Positions 1 to 5,179 of a DNA stretch of 5,179 nucleotides are shown one piece after another; the first letter of the stretch is position 1, and every line of letters starts with the position of its first letter. The DNA is from Myxococcales bacterium (lineage in GTDB: Bacteria; Myxococcota_A; Polyangia; Polyangiales; Houyiibacteriaceae). Under the pieces are notes generated by a model that was not told the origin of the DNA, did not search any database, and worked only from the letters and a program-made list of their open reading frames with translations. The stretch lies in assembly GCA_030622585.1 (NCBI GenBank), contig JAUXFZ010000227.1:1-5179 (forward strand), written 5' to 3'. The translations under genes were made by a program, and so were the position numbers.

Positions 1-288
1 CACATCATGTTCCGCATCGACATCGGTTTCGCGCAAATATTCAACGGCAACCCGTACATGCTCACGGACTCTAGCAACGGCGGAGTGGACACGACGTTTG
101 GCGTAGGCCTTCGCATTCCGCTCGTCCGCTGGATGTCGCTCTTCGGAACCTTCGATTGGTCCTACATCGGGTTGGCCATGCGCGGGAACGACGCATCAGG
201 CAACCGACGAGAGGAGTGGCTCAGTGGCCAGATGCTAACGGGCAGCTTTGGGCTCACGTTCCACTTCATCGGCGTTCGGAAGAACTAG
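1..288 (+). CDS. Probable outer-membrane beta-barrel protein, C-terminal fragment
   Basis: This is the 3' end of a gene that begins before the window: the frame is open from base 1, and the ATG at 7 is probably an internal methionine. About 95 residues are visible. They alternate polar and hydrophobic/aromatic residues in short segments (near IDIGFAQIF, TTFGVGLRIPL, SLFGTFDWSYIGL and GSFGLTFHFIGV), separated by Gly/Asn/Asp-rich turns. That pattern is typical of transmembrane beta-strands in outer-membrane barrels. The last strand ends in aromatic residues (FHF) but is followed by a short polar tail, GVRKN, rather than a terminal Phe. I do not recognise a specific family, and substrate or role cannot be stated. 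The gene converges on hemE, and the two stop codons overlap in CTAG. The barrel assignment is inference from pattern only. A periplasmic beta-sandwich is the main alternative. Confidence 0.6.
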   Translation, partial: HIMFRIDIGFAQIFNGNPYMLTDSSNGGVDTTFGVGLRIPLVRWMSLFGTFDWSYIGLAMRGNDASGNRREEWLSGQMLTGSFGLTFHFIGVRKN

Positions 289-1304
289 CGCTGGCTGGCC
301 TCATGCACGTGGTCGACCAAGGCGCGCGCCTGGGCGGGCGTGGCCTGCGGCATGATGCCGTGGCCCAAGTTGAAGATATGGCCAGGGCGGCCTGCGGCGC
401 TATCGAGAACCTCGGAGGCGCGGGCGCGCATCACATCGGTCGATGCGAGGAGCGCAGCCGGGTCCATGTTGCCCTGCAGGCCAACGTCATCGCCAAGAAC
501 CGACCACGCGTCATCGAGTGAGATACGCCAGTCGATACCAATCACGTCGCCACCGGCTTCTTTGATCGCCGGATAGAGCTCCGGGTTGCCGGTGCCGAAA
601 TGAATCGCCGGCGTGCCCTTGGGGAGCTTGTCGAAGATCGCCTTGCTGTGCGGCATGACGTAGCGCCGGTAGTCGGACGGCGATAGGCAACCGACCCAGC
701 TGTCGAAGAGCTGCACCGCTTGTGCGCCCGCATCGATCTGCGCGATCAGGTAGTCGGCGATGGCGCTCGAAAGCTTGGACATGAACGCGTTCCACAGACC
801 TTCGTCGCCGTACATGAGCTTCTTGGTCTCGAAGTAGTTCTTGGAGCCGCCACCCTCGATCGCGTACGACGCTAACGTGAACGGGGCGCCAGCGAAGCCG
901 ATGAGCGGAACATCGAGCTCCGGACGCGTGGTGCGAATCGCGTCCATCACGTAGGAGAGCGAGCCTGCAGCGTCGATGCGCTCCGGAATCGCGTCCACCT
1001 GTGCTCCGGTGCGGATCGGATTCAAGATCTTCGGTCCGTGGTCGTCGGTGAACTCGAAGCCGATTTGAAGAGGCTCCAAGATCAACAGAATGTCGGCGAA
1101 GATGATCCCCGCATCGACCCCGAGCTGATCGACCGCCCGAACGGTCACCTCGCAGGCGAGCTCCGGCGTCTTACAAAGCTCGATGAAGCTCACCCGCTCG
1201 CGCAACGCCCGATACTCGGGCTGATAACGCCCGGCCTGCCGCATGATCCAAACCGGCGTGTACGAAGTCGGCTCCCGCCGACAAGCATCCAAGAACACAC
1301 TCAT
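285..1304 (-). CDS. hemE: Uroporphyrinogen decarboxylase
   Basis: Cytoplasmic enzyme of heme synthesis that removes four carboxyl groups from uroporphyrinogen III to give coproporphyrinogen III, without a cofactor. The protein has 339 residues, within the normal family range of roughly 340-370. The N-terminal signature PVWIMRQAGRYQPEYR lies at residues 17-32 and contains the substrate-binding arginines R22 and R26. The catalytic aspartate is D71 in FADIL. The second signature GFAGAPFT is at 136-143, followed by Y147. S202 sits in FDSWVG, and H315 in FNLGHGI matches the conserved C-terminal histidine. All key residues are present. The ATG start at 1302-1304 fits the family N-terminus, but no Shine-Dalgarno precedes it; the upstream bases are instead CACCTCCGCCG. 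It is the last gene of the pgeF-accD-folC-hemE series, 43 bp after folC. Its stop codon overlaps that of the convergent gene. Confidence 0.97.
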   Translation of the reverse strand: MSVFLDACRREPTSYTPVWIMRQAGRYQPEYRALRERVSFIELCKTPELACEVTVRAVDQLGVDAGIIFADILLILEPLQIGFEFTDDHGPKILNPIRTGAQVDAIPERIDAAGSLSYVMDAIRTTRPELDVPLIGFAGAPFTLASYAIEGGGSKNYFETKKLMYGDEGLWNAFMSKLSSAIADYLIAQIDAGAQAVQLFDSWVGCLSPSDYRRYVMPHSKAIFDKLPKGTPAIHFGTGNPELYPAIKEAGGDVIGIDWRISLDDAWSVLGDDVGLQGNMDPAALLASTDVMRARASEVLDSAAGRPGHIFNLGHGIMPQATPAQARALVDHVHEASQR

Positions 1305-1311
1305 CGGCGGA

Positions 1312-1342
1312 GGTGTAGCACGGTTGTCCGCGCGCCTACACC
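1312..1342 (-). promoter_or_regulatory. Predicted RNA hairpin in the folC-hemE gap
   Basis: In the minus-strand transcript GGTGTAG (1342-1336) pairs perfectly with CTACACC (1318-1312). After a 3-nt bulge (1335-1333), CGCGG (1332-1328) pairs with CCGTG (1323-1319), with one G-U pair, around a 4-nt ACAA loop. The structure ends 7 nt before the hemE ATG, where a Shine-Dalgarno would normally lie, and none is present. No U-tract follows it, so it does not look like an intrinsic terminator. Possible roles are translational control of hemE or a processing site in the operon mRNA. The pairing is read directly from the sequence. The function is inference, and a chance structure is possible in GC-rich DNA. 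Confidence 0.4.
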
Positions 1343-1352
1343 GGCGCCTACA
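1332..1352. repeat. Short tandem direct repeat at the folC stop codon
   Basis: The 9-base unit GCGCCTACA occurs at 1332-1340 and again at 1344-1352, a 12-bp period. The right copy contains the folC stop codon (CTA on this strand at 1348-1350). The left copy supplies part of the CTACACC arm of the hairpin upstream of hemE, so the second copy could give a weaker competing 5-bp pairing. It may also be a relic of a small duplication at the end of folC. Confidence 0.4.
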
Positions 1353-2619
1353 TCGCGATGGGGGGGTCGGTGGGGACGTTCTTTACGAGGGCGCGTGCTT
1401 CGGCGAGTAGGAAGATGGATCCGGCGACGACGACGAGACCGTTTGGGCCGGCTGCGCGCTTCGCACGGGCGACCGCATCGCGGGTGCTACGGGCTATGGT
1501 TCCTTCGCGGATCTTGGCGAGCCGCTCGGGCCGCGCGGAGCGGGCGAGCTCCGGGGCCGCGTAAATTCGGCGGTCCACTCGTCCATCGAAGGCGGCGAGC
1601 ATTCGGCGGTGATCCTTGTCGTGCATAGCGCCAAACAAGAGAACGACTCGACCCGGAAACTCGAGATCGTCGAGATAGCGCGCGAGCGTGTCGCAACCCG
1701 TGGCATTGTGCGCAGCGTCGAACAGAAACGCCGGTTGCCCGCGATGCCATTCGAGGCGTCCGGGCCACCTCGCGCGCTTCAACCCTGAGCGGACGTGCGC
1801 GTCGGAGATCTCGAAACCACGTTCCTGCAGCTCGACCAAGGTTGCAAGCACGCAGGCAGCGTTGTCGCCTTGGTAGTCTCCGCGGAGCCCGAGACGCAGA
1901 TCGGACCACCGCCGCTCACCGACACGCACCGAAAGGGAACGCCCATCCCAGGCGCTTTCGAAATCCCGATCGATCCACCGAAGGGGGGCCCCGACGGCAC
2001 TCGCGCGCGTGCTGATCGCGCGCCTCACGCTCTTGCCCCGCGCGCCCACGATGCACGGTACGCCAGGCTTGAGGACGCCCGCTTTCTCCCGTGCGATCTT
2101 GGAGAGCGTGTCTCCAAGAATACGTTGGTGCTCGAGGCTGATATTCGTGATCACAGACACCTCCGGCGTCACGATGTTGGTCGAGTCGAGCCGGCCTCCG
2201 AGCCCTACTTCGAGAACCACGATATCGCAGCGAGCGTCGCGAAACGCTTCGAACGCAAGCATCGTCGTGTATTCGAAGAAAGAGAGGGGCGGCAGACGCG
2301 CATCCGCACGTAGTTCCTCGATGCGATTCGCTGCTTCCCGCTCGGAAATCGGCCGACCGCCGATACACACACGCTCGACATATCTCTGTAGATGCGGCGA
2401 GGCGAACTGCCCCGTCCGGTAGCCCGCCTCTCGCATGACAGACTCGATCATCGTCGCGACACTGCCCTTCCCGTTCGTCCCTGCGACATGGACGAAGCGC
2501 GTCTCGCGCTCGGGATGGCCGCGCATTTCTGCCGCGTCCGCGATGCGATCGAGACCGAGCTTGATGCCGCGCGACTCGAGGCCGTAAAGCCAACGAAGCG
2601 CCTCGCGGTACCGAGTCAC
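1348..2619 (-). CDS. folC: Bifunctional dihydrofolate synthase / folylpolyglutamate synthase
   Basis: Mur-ligase-family ATP-dependent enzyme that adds glutamate to dihydropteroate (dihydrofolate synthesis) and to reduced folates (polyglutamylation), in the cytoplasm. The 423 residues match the bacterial FolC length. The P-loop GTNGKGS is at residues 47-53. The TGQFASPHL segment is at 69-77, and LEVGLGGRLDSTN at 136-148 includes a metal-ligand-type Glu137. H164 and REKAG with K179, the lysine that is carbamoylated in characterised homologues, come next. RGDYQGDNA lies at 246-254, WPGRLE at 285-290 and FDAAHN at 300-305. The GTG start at 2617-2619 overlaps the accD stop by 4 bp (GTGA), which suggests translational coupling, and no independent Shine-Dalgarno is visible. 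Whether this enzyme has both activities or only one cannot be told from sequence. The C-terminus ends just after a run of seven C bases on the coding strand. Confidence 0.95.
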   Translation of the reverse strand: MTRYREALRWLYGLESRGIKLGLDRIADAAEMRGHPERETRFVHVAGTNGKGSVATMIESVMREAGYRTGQFASPHLQRYVERVCIGGRPISEREAANRIEELRADARLPPLSFFEYTTMLAFEAFRDARCDIVVLEVGLGGRLDSTNIVTPEVSVITNISLEHQRILGDTLSKIAREKAGVLKPGVPCIVGARGKSVRRAISTRASAVGAPLRWIDRDFESAWDGRSLSVRVGERRWSDLRLGLRGDYQGDNAACVLATLVELQERGFEISDAHVRSGLKRARWPGRLEWHRGQPAFLFDAAHNATGCDTLARYLDDLEFPGRVVLLFGAMHDKDHRRMLAAFDGRVDRRIYAAPELARSARPERLAKIREGTIARSTRDAVARAKRAAGPNGLVVVAGSIFLLAEARALVKNVPTDPPIAM

Positions 2620-3455
2620 CCTGACAGGTACTCGACCAGGCGAGAGATGTTGGCTCGCATGTCTTGCCGCGTGGAGATCATGTCGAGCATGCCGTGCTCG
2701 AGTAGAAACTCCGCGCGCTGAAAACCCTCGGGGAGCTTCTGGCGAATCGTGTCCTCGATGACGCGTGGCCCAGCAAAGCCGATCAGCGCGCCCGGTTCCG
2801 CGATGTTGACGTCACCTTGGAGCGCGAAGCTCGCAGCCACGCCGCCCGTCGTCGGGTTGAGCAACACGCTGATGAACGGTGCACCCGCATCGCGGAGCTT
2901 GCCTCGCGCAGCAACGGTCTTGGCCATCTGCATCAGCGAGAGTGAGCCTTCCTGCATCCGGGCCCCGCCCGAACAGGAAAGCAACACGACCGGCTGCTCA
3001 TGCTCGGTACCGCGCTCCATCATCCGCGTGACGACCTCACCCACCACCGAGCCCATGGAGCCGCCCATGAAGCGAAAGACGAAGACCCCAAGTTGCACGG
3101 CGCGACCATCGATACGGGCGGTGCCGGCGAGAATGGCATCGTTGACGCCTGTCGATGTGCGAGCGGCCTCAACGCGGTCCGGATAGGCCTTCGAGTCGAT
3201 GAACTCGAGCGGATCACCCGCCCTCAAGTCGGTGTCGAGCGCGGCCCAGCTTCCATCGTCGGCAAGAAGAGCGATCCATTGCTCCGCCGTCAAATGGAAG
3301 TGAAAGCCGCAGGCGGGGCAAACTTCGAGGTTGCGCTCGAAGTCATCTTTCCGCACCGCATCCCCGCACGCGTCACACTTGCGAAAGAGCCCCTCGCCGA
3401 GCGTCTTCTTCTCGGAGGCGTCGACTCCTGCCTTGGTCTTGGCGAACTCGGCCAC
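2616..3455 (-). CDS. accD: Acetyl-CoA carboxylase carboxyltransferase subunit beta
   Basis: Beta subunit of the carboxyltransferase (with AccA) that moves the carboxyl group from carboxybiotin on AccB to acetyl-CoA, giving malonyl-CoA, the first committed step of fatty acid synthesis. It has 279 residues. An N-terminal four-cysteine zinc ribbon is formed by C27, C30, C46 and C49, in the same positions as I recall for E. coli AccD. The crotonase-like carboxyltransferase core follows, with GGSMGSVVGE at 131-140, SGGARMQEG at 162-170 and NPTTGGVAASFA at 200-211, then the IAEPGALIGFAGPRVIE stretch at 218-234. The GTG start at 3453-3455 is chosen because an in-frame TAG lies only 12 bases upstream, and because the zinc-ribbon numbering fits. 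It has no clear Shine-Dalgarno. accA is not in the window. The gene lies 59 bp after pgeF, and its stop overlaps the folC start. Confidence 0.96.
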   Translation of the reverse strand: MAEFAKTKAGVDASEKKTLGEGLFRKCDACGDAVRKDDFERNLEVCPACGFHFHLTAEQWIALLADDGSWAALDTDLRAGDPLEFIDSKAYPDRVEAARTSTGVNDAILAGTARIDGRAVQLGVFVFRFMGGSMGSVVGEVVTRMMERGTEHEQPVVLLSCSGGARMQEGSLSLMQMAKTVAARGKLRDAGAPFISVLLNPTTGGVAASFALQGDVNIAEPGALIGFAGPRVIEDTIRQKLPEGFQRAEFLLEHGMLDMISTRQDMRANISRLVEYLSG

Positions 3456-3514
3456 GGCAAGTGGCTAGCATGAAGGCGAAACCGGAGCGACCCGTGAGCG
3501 CGCCTTGCACTGCG

Positions 3515-4273
3515 TCAGCGCGGGACTCCTGCAACGATTGCGGAAAGATGCCGCCCTGTCTTACCGTGCTCGCGCCGGTGCGAAAAGAAGTGCGCGGCAT
3601 CGGCGTGCGTGCAACCGCCCACATCATCGATCGCACTTTCCGGAACACCAGCGTCTCGGAGTTGAAGGCGTATCAAGGCGGCGAGGTCGCCATGGGGCAT
3701 TGCTCCGGCGCGTTGGACGACAGAACGGCCCCTCGAAGCACGGTCCATCTCGCGAGCGACTTCTTCACCGATCTCGAACGCCTCGACGCGAATGTGGGGG
3801 CCGATCGCCACTACGAGATCGGCCGCATCGTGGCCAAGCGTTTGGATGGCGCGCGAAACGATGCCCGCGACGGCGCCACGCCAACCGGCGTGTATGGCAC
3901 CGACATCACCACTCGATGGATGCCCGATCAAGACCGGCACGCAGTCGGCCGTGCGCGCGGCGATCGCGAAGCCTTCCGTGCGCGCGATGAGCGCATCGCC
4001 TTCCATGTCTGCAATGGTTTCGGCAGCGCTGGATGCTGAGATCTCCCGCACGTCCGTCCCATGCACTTGCCGCTGCTCGAAGAGGCGATCGCCGCCGATC
4101 CCGAGGCTATTCGAAAAGCGTGCGCGATTTTCGCGAACCGCGTCGTCGGCGTCGCCTAGATGAAACCCGAGGTTGAGCGTGTCGTAGGGGGCGGGGCTAA
4201 TCCCACCCGCGCGTGTTGCAAATGCATGAACGAATCCATGCCGATTCAGAAGGGTGGAATGCAAAGCACACAC
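3515..4273 (-). CDS. pgeF: Peptidoglycan editing factor / laccase-domain protein (YfiH family)
   Basis: Member of the Cu/Zn 'multicopper polyphenol oxidoreductase' (DUF152) family. In E. coli the homologue is reported to remove wrongly incorporated L-Ser from UDP-MurNAc peptide precursors, and other members have purine-nucleoside or oxidase activities. From the chosen GTG start at 4271-4273 the protein has 252 residues. It shows HGFVHAFATRAGGIS near residues 12-26, YDTLNLGFHLGD at 30-41, QVHGTDV with H71, ARTADC with C111, and IHAGWRGAV with H128. These are the three metal ligands (H, C, H). IGPHIRVEAFEIG and the terminal CT...FFSHRR...TGR motif follow; the usual FFSYRR has His for Tyr here. 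The start is preferred because TAAGGA lies 7 bases upstream and the family N-terminus fits. An in-frame GTG at 4316-4318 would add 15 residues of no family character. It is first in the accD-folC-hemE series and is transcribed divergently from the SCP2-like gene. Confidence 0.92.
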   Translation of the reverse strand: MCALHSTLLNRHGFVHAFATRAGGISPAPYDTLNLGFHLGDADDAVRENRARFSNSLGIGGDRLFEQRQVHGTDVREISASSAAETIADMEGDALIARTEGFAIAARTADCVPVLIGHPSSGDVGAIHAGWRGAVAGIVSRAIQTLGHDAADLVVAIGPHIRVEAFEIGEEVAREMDRASRGRSVVQRAGAMPHGDLAALIRLQLRDAGVPESAIDDVGGCTHADAAHFFSHRREHGKTGRHLSAIVAGVPR

Positions 4274-4280
4274 ATTGTGG

Positions 4281-4286
4281 TCCTTA
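4281..4286 (-). promoter_or_regulatory. Ribosome-binding site deciding the pgeF start
   Basis: On the minus strand the bases read TAAGGA, followed by CCACAAT and then GTG at 4273-4271, so AAGGA is 7 nt from the start codon. This is the best Shine-Dalgarno on the minus strand of the window and favours the 252-residue form of pgeF over the longer one starting at 4318. The longer form has only GAGGA about 14 nt upstream. The site lies within the 3' arm of the predicted leader hairpin at 4282-4325. Confidence 0.6.
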
Positions 4287-4325
4287 GCATGGCGTGATTG
4301 CGCAAGCCGCCACTCCACGCTAAGG
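4282..4325. promoter_or_regulatory. Inverted repeat in the pgeF / SCP2-like divergent region
   Basis: CCTTAGCATGG (4282-4292) and CCACGCTAAGG (4315-4325) are inverted copies matching at 10 of 11 positions, with a 22-bp spacer and 33 bp between arm centres. The single mismatch becomes a G-U pair in the minus-strand RNA, giving an 11-bp stem that can extend by GTG/CAC after one mismatch, leaving a 14-nt loop. The plus-strand RNA would carry an A-C mismatch instead, so the fold suits the pgeF leader. Its 3' arm contains the pgeF Shine-Dalgarno, and its 5' arm contains the alternative upstream GTG. The spacer also holds the perfect palindrome TTGCGCAA (4298-4305). It could be an mRNA leader structure or a protein operator between the divergent genes. 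Function is inference. Confidence 0.45.
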
Positions 4326-4347
4326 AGGCCGTCCTCAAGCCCGGGCA

Positions 4348-4352
4348 GGGAG
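4348..4352 (+). promoter_or_regulatory. Ribosome-binding site of the SCP2-like gene
   Basis: GGGAG lies 7 bases before the ATG at 4360-4362, a normal Shine-Dalgarno position, and supports that start for the 139-residue protein. No convincing -35/-10 pair could be assigned upstream. The nearest candidate, TTGCGC at 4298 with TAAGGA at 4321 and a 17-bp spacing, is a poor match. Confidence 0.55.
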
Positions 4353-4359
4353 TTGGTTC

Positions 4360-4779
4360 ATGCATCGATTTCCTTCCAAGGAATGGACAGAGGCACTTGG
4401 TGCCGCGCTCAACAACGACCGCGGGTATCGGGAGGCGGGTAAGCCTTGGACGTTCGGTTCAGTCGCCATGATCGTTCAATCCGATCCGGCGAATGGGCTC
4501 GAGCGGGACGCGGGAATGATCCTCGACGTTCATCAAGGCGAGTGCCGGGGGACCAGCTTTGTGGAAGGCGTCGATGACTCGCTAGAGGCCGAGTTCGTGA
4601 TCAGCGCATCGTACGCGCGCTGGAGAGAAGTGATCGAACGCAAGCTCGATCCGATCAGGGGCATGATGGAGGGCAAGCTCAAGCTGGTCCGCGGGGATCT
4701 GCCGACGATCATTCGCTTCGTGGGGCCGGCGCGAATCGTCGTGGCAAGCGCGAGCAAGGTGCCGACCGACTTTAACTAG
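4360..4779 (+). CDS. SCP2-like sterol-transfer-domain protein
   Basis: A 139-residue soluble protein without signal peptide or membrane segment, resembling the SCP2/sterol-carrier fold in its single-domain bacterial form. The visible pattern is an N-terminal helix (FPSKEWTEALGAALNN, residues 4-19), strands around WTFGSVAMIVQ (30-40) and MILDVHQGECRG (53-64), then AEFVISASYARWREVI (77-92), LDPIRGMM (96-103) and GKLKLVRGDLPTIIRF (105-120). The W-x-n-LDP-x-n-GKLKL-GDL order in the C-terminal half is what suggests SCP2: such domains bind lipids or fatty acyl groups in a hydrophobic tunnel. The ligand and partner are unknown, and I give no symbol. The start is backed by GGGAG 7 nt upstream. It is divergent from pgeF, and the next gene follows 89 bp downstream on the same strand. 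The family call rests on pattern recall, not on a search. Confidence 0.7.
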   Translation: MHRFPSKEWTEALGAALNNDRGYREAGKPWTFGSVAMIVQSDPANGLERDAGMILDVHQGECRGTSFVEGVDDSLEAEFVISASYARWREVIERKLDPIRGMMEGKLKLVRGDLPTIIRFVGPARIVVASASKVPTDFN

Positions 4780-4868
4780 GCGCGAACGCTCCCCCGTAAC
4801 CCTCTGATTACACTGGGTTCGACGGCGCATGACGGGCGCATTCCGACAATGATGCTATTAGGCGCGCC

Positions 4869-5179
4869 ATGAAATACCTTAGTAGACTTCGACTTGCCCT
4901 GATCATTCCTGCGCTACTCGTTGCCTCTTGCGGTAGCGATTCCGCCGGGACCAACAACGCACCGCCGCCCGTGCCCCTCGATCTCGAGGCCAAAGCCGCA
5001 CCCTTCGACCTCGGCTCCATCGACGCCGAGTTCTTCGAGGCGATCTCGTACGGGCCATACGATGAGAACCTGTTCGACATCTACCTACCGGCTTCCGCTG
5101 AGCCGACTCCGCTGTTGATCTACATCCATGGTGGCGCCTTCACCGGCGGCTCGCGCGACACCTCGAACGACGAGGAGCG
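4869..5179 (+). CDS. Lipoprotein alpha/beta hydrolase (esterase/lipase-like), N-terminal part
   Basis: The gene starts at ATG 4869-4871 and runs off the window; 103 residues are visible. The N-terminus is a lipoprotein signal: charged MKYLSRLR, a hydrophobic core to residue 19, and lipobox LVAS-C with C21 as the lipidated cysteine, followed by GSDSAGTNN. The residue after Cys is Gly, not Asp. Pro-rich linker residues come next (about 29-45). From about residue 59 the sequence ISYGPYDENLFDIYLPA, then PLLIYIHGGAFTGGS (residues 81-95), matches the start of the alpha/beta hydrolase fold, with HGGAF (87-91) the oxyanion-hole motif of hormone-sensitive-lipase/carboxylesterase-type enzymes. The catalytic Ser, Asp and His would lie beyond the edge, so activity and substrate are unknown. 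It is expected to be an envelope-anchored ester hydrolase. Upstream only a weak AGG 6 nt before ATG is seen, and there is no clear promoter. Confidence 0.85.
   Translation, partial: MKYLSRLRLALIIPALLVASCGSDSAGTNNAPPPVPLDLEAKAAPFDLGSIDAEFFEAISYGPYDENLFDIYLPASAEPTPLLIYIHGGAFTGGSRDTSNDEE

Noticed and set aside
1360..1366. Run of seven G (C on the folC coding strand), considered as a slippage or phase-variation tract
   Set aside because: It lies only a few codons before the folC stop, so slippage would change just the tail. Seven bases is short in GC-rich DNA.
1038..1628. A 196-codon plus-strand open frame across the hemE start and folC end
   Set aside because: It is antisense to two confident genes. 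Its product becomes a run of Arg-rich low-complexity sequence, and no ribosome-binding site was seen.
1916..2593. A 225-codon minus-strand frame inside folC, and a 172-codon plus-strand frame at 1795-2313
   Set aside because: The folC frame carries every conserved motif through this region. The alternatives are Arg/Ser-rich and lack any family signature.
3373..3471. Small minus-strand frame from ATG 3471 overlapping the accD start, considered as a leader peptide or the true accD start
   Set aside because: It is out of frame with accD and has no Shine-Dalgarno. An in-frame stop 12 bases before GTG 3455 rules out an upstream accD start.
3461..4039. A 192-codon plus-strand open frame opposite pgeF, plus another overlapping it at 3505-3990
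   Set aside because: Both are antisense to a gene with clear family motifs. Their translations are Arg/Ala-rich with no recognisable domain, as expected for shadows in GC-rich DNA.
4321..4328. TAAGGAGG on the plus strand, an excellent Shine-Dalgarno match
   Set aside because: No ATG, GTG or TTG follows at a usable distance. The next start is ATG 4360, which has its own GGGAG. The match is explained by the inverted-repeat arm.
4798..4819. AACCC/GGGTT inverted repeat after the SCP2-like gene, considered as a terminator
   Set aside because: The stem is only 5 bp with a 12-nt loop and no T-tract follows. A competing CGAAC/GTTCG pairing overlaps it.
4856..4861. TATTAG as a -10 element for the lipoprotein gene
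   Set aside because: It is only 7 bases from the ATG and has no -35-like sequence at 16-18 bp upstream.
1..5179. Search for CRISPR arrays, tRNA or rRNA genes, insertion sequences, phage or defence genes
   Set aside because: No regularly spaced repeats, tRNA-like cloverleaf, terminal inverted repeats or recombinase/nuclease motifs were seen by eye on either strand.

Overview
The window reads as an ordinary chromosomal stretch of a fairly GC-rich (about 60% by eye) Gram-negative bacterium. Gram-negative is inferred from an outer-membrane-barrel-like fragment at the left edge and a Cys-lipidated exported hydrolase at the right edge. The style (GTG starts, weak Shine-Dalgarno sequences, a stand-alone SCP2-like protein, an abundant-lipoprotein flavour) would suit Myxococcota or other former Deltaproteobacteria. 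That placement is a guess from gene content and no marker here proves it.

Layout. Positions 1-288 (+) hold the 3' end of a probable beta-barrel protein. It meets hemE tail to tail, and the two stop codons share the palindrome CTAG at 285-288. From 4273 down to 285 the minus strand carries four housekeeping genes in one direction: pgeF (peptidoglycan editing/laccase-domain protein), accD (acetyl-CoA carboxylase carboxyltransferase beta subunit), folC (dihydrofolate/folylpolyglutamate synthase) and hemE (uroporphyrinogen decarboxylase). The gaps are 59 bp, a 4-bp overlap and 43 bp, so a single operon is likely. Divergently, on the plus strand, come a 139-residue SCP2-like protein (4360-4779) and the start of a lipoprotein alpha/beta hydrolase (4869 to the window end).

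How the genes fit together. AccD, FolC and HemE feed fatty acid, folate and heme synthesis, and PgeF guards peptidoglycan precursor quality. This is a growth-linked housekeeping set, not a specialised system. Three of the four minus-strand genes appear to start with GTG, and recognisable ribosome-binding sites are mostly absent.

The most interesting non-coding signals are two predicted RNA hairpins. One lies in the pgeF leader and its 3' arm contains the Shine-Dalgarno sequence of the preferred GTG start. The other sits in the folC-hemE gap and ends 7 nt before the hemE ATG. I see no mobile element, CRISPR array, tRNA, rRNA, phage or defence gene. No stretch over 300 bases lacks a gene. I do not find evidence for an undescribed multi-gene system here.
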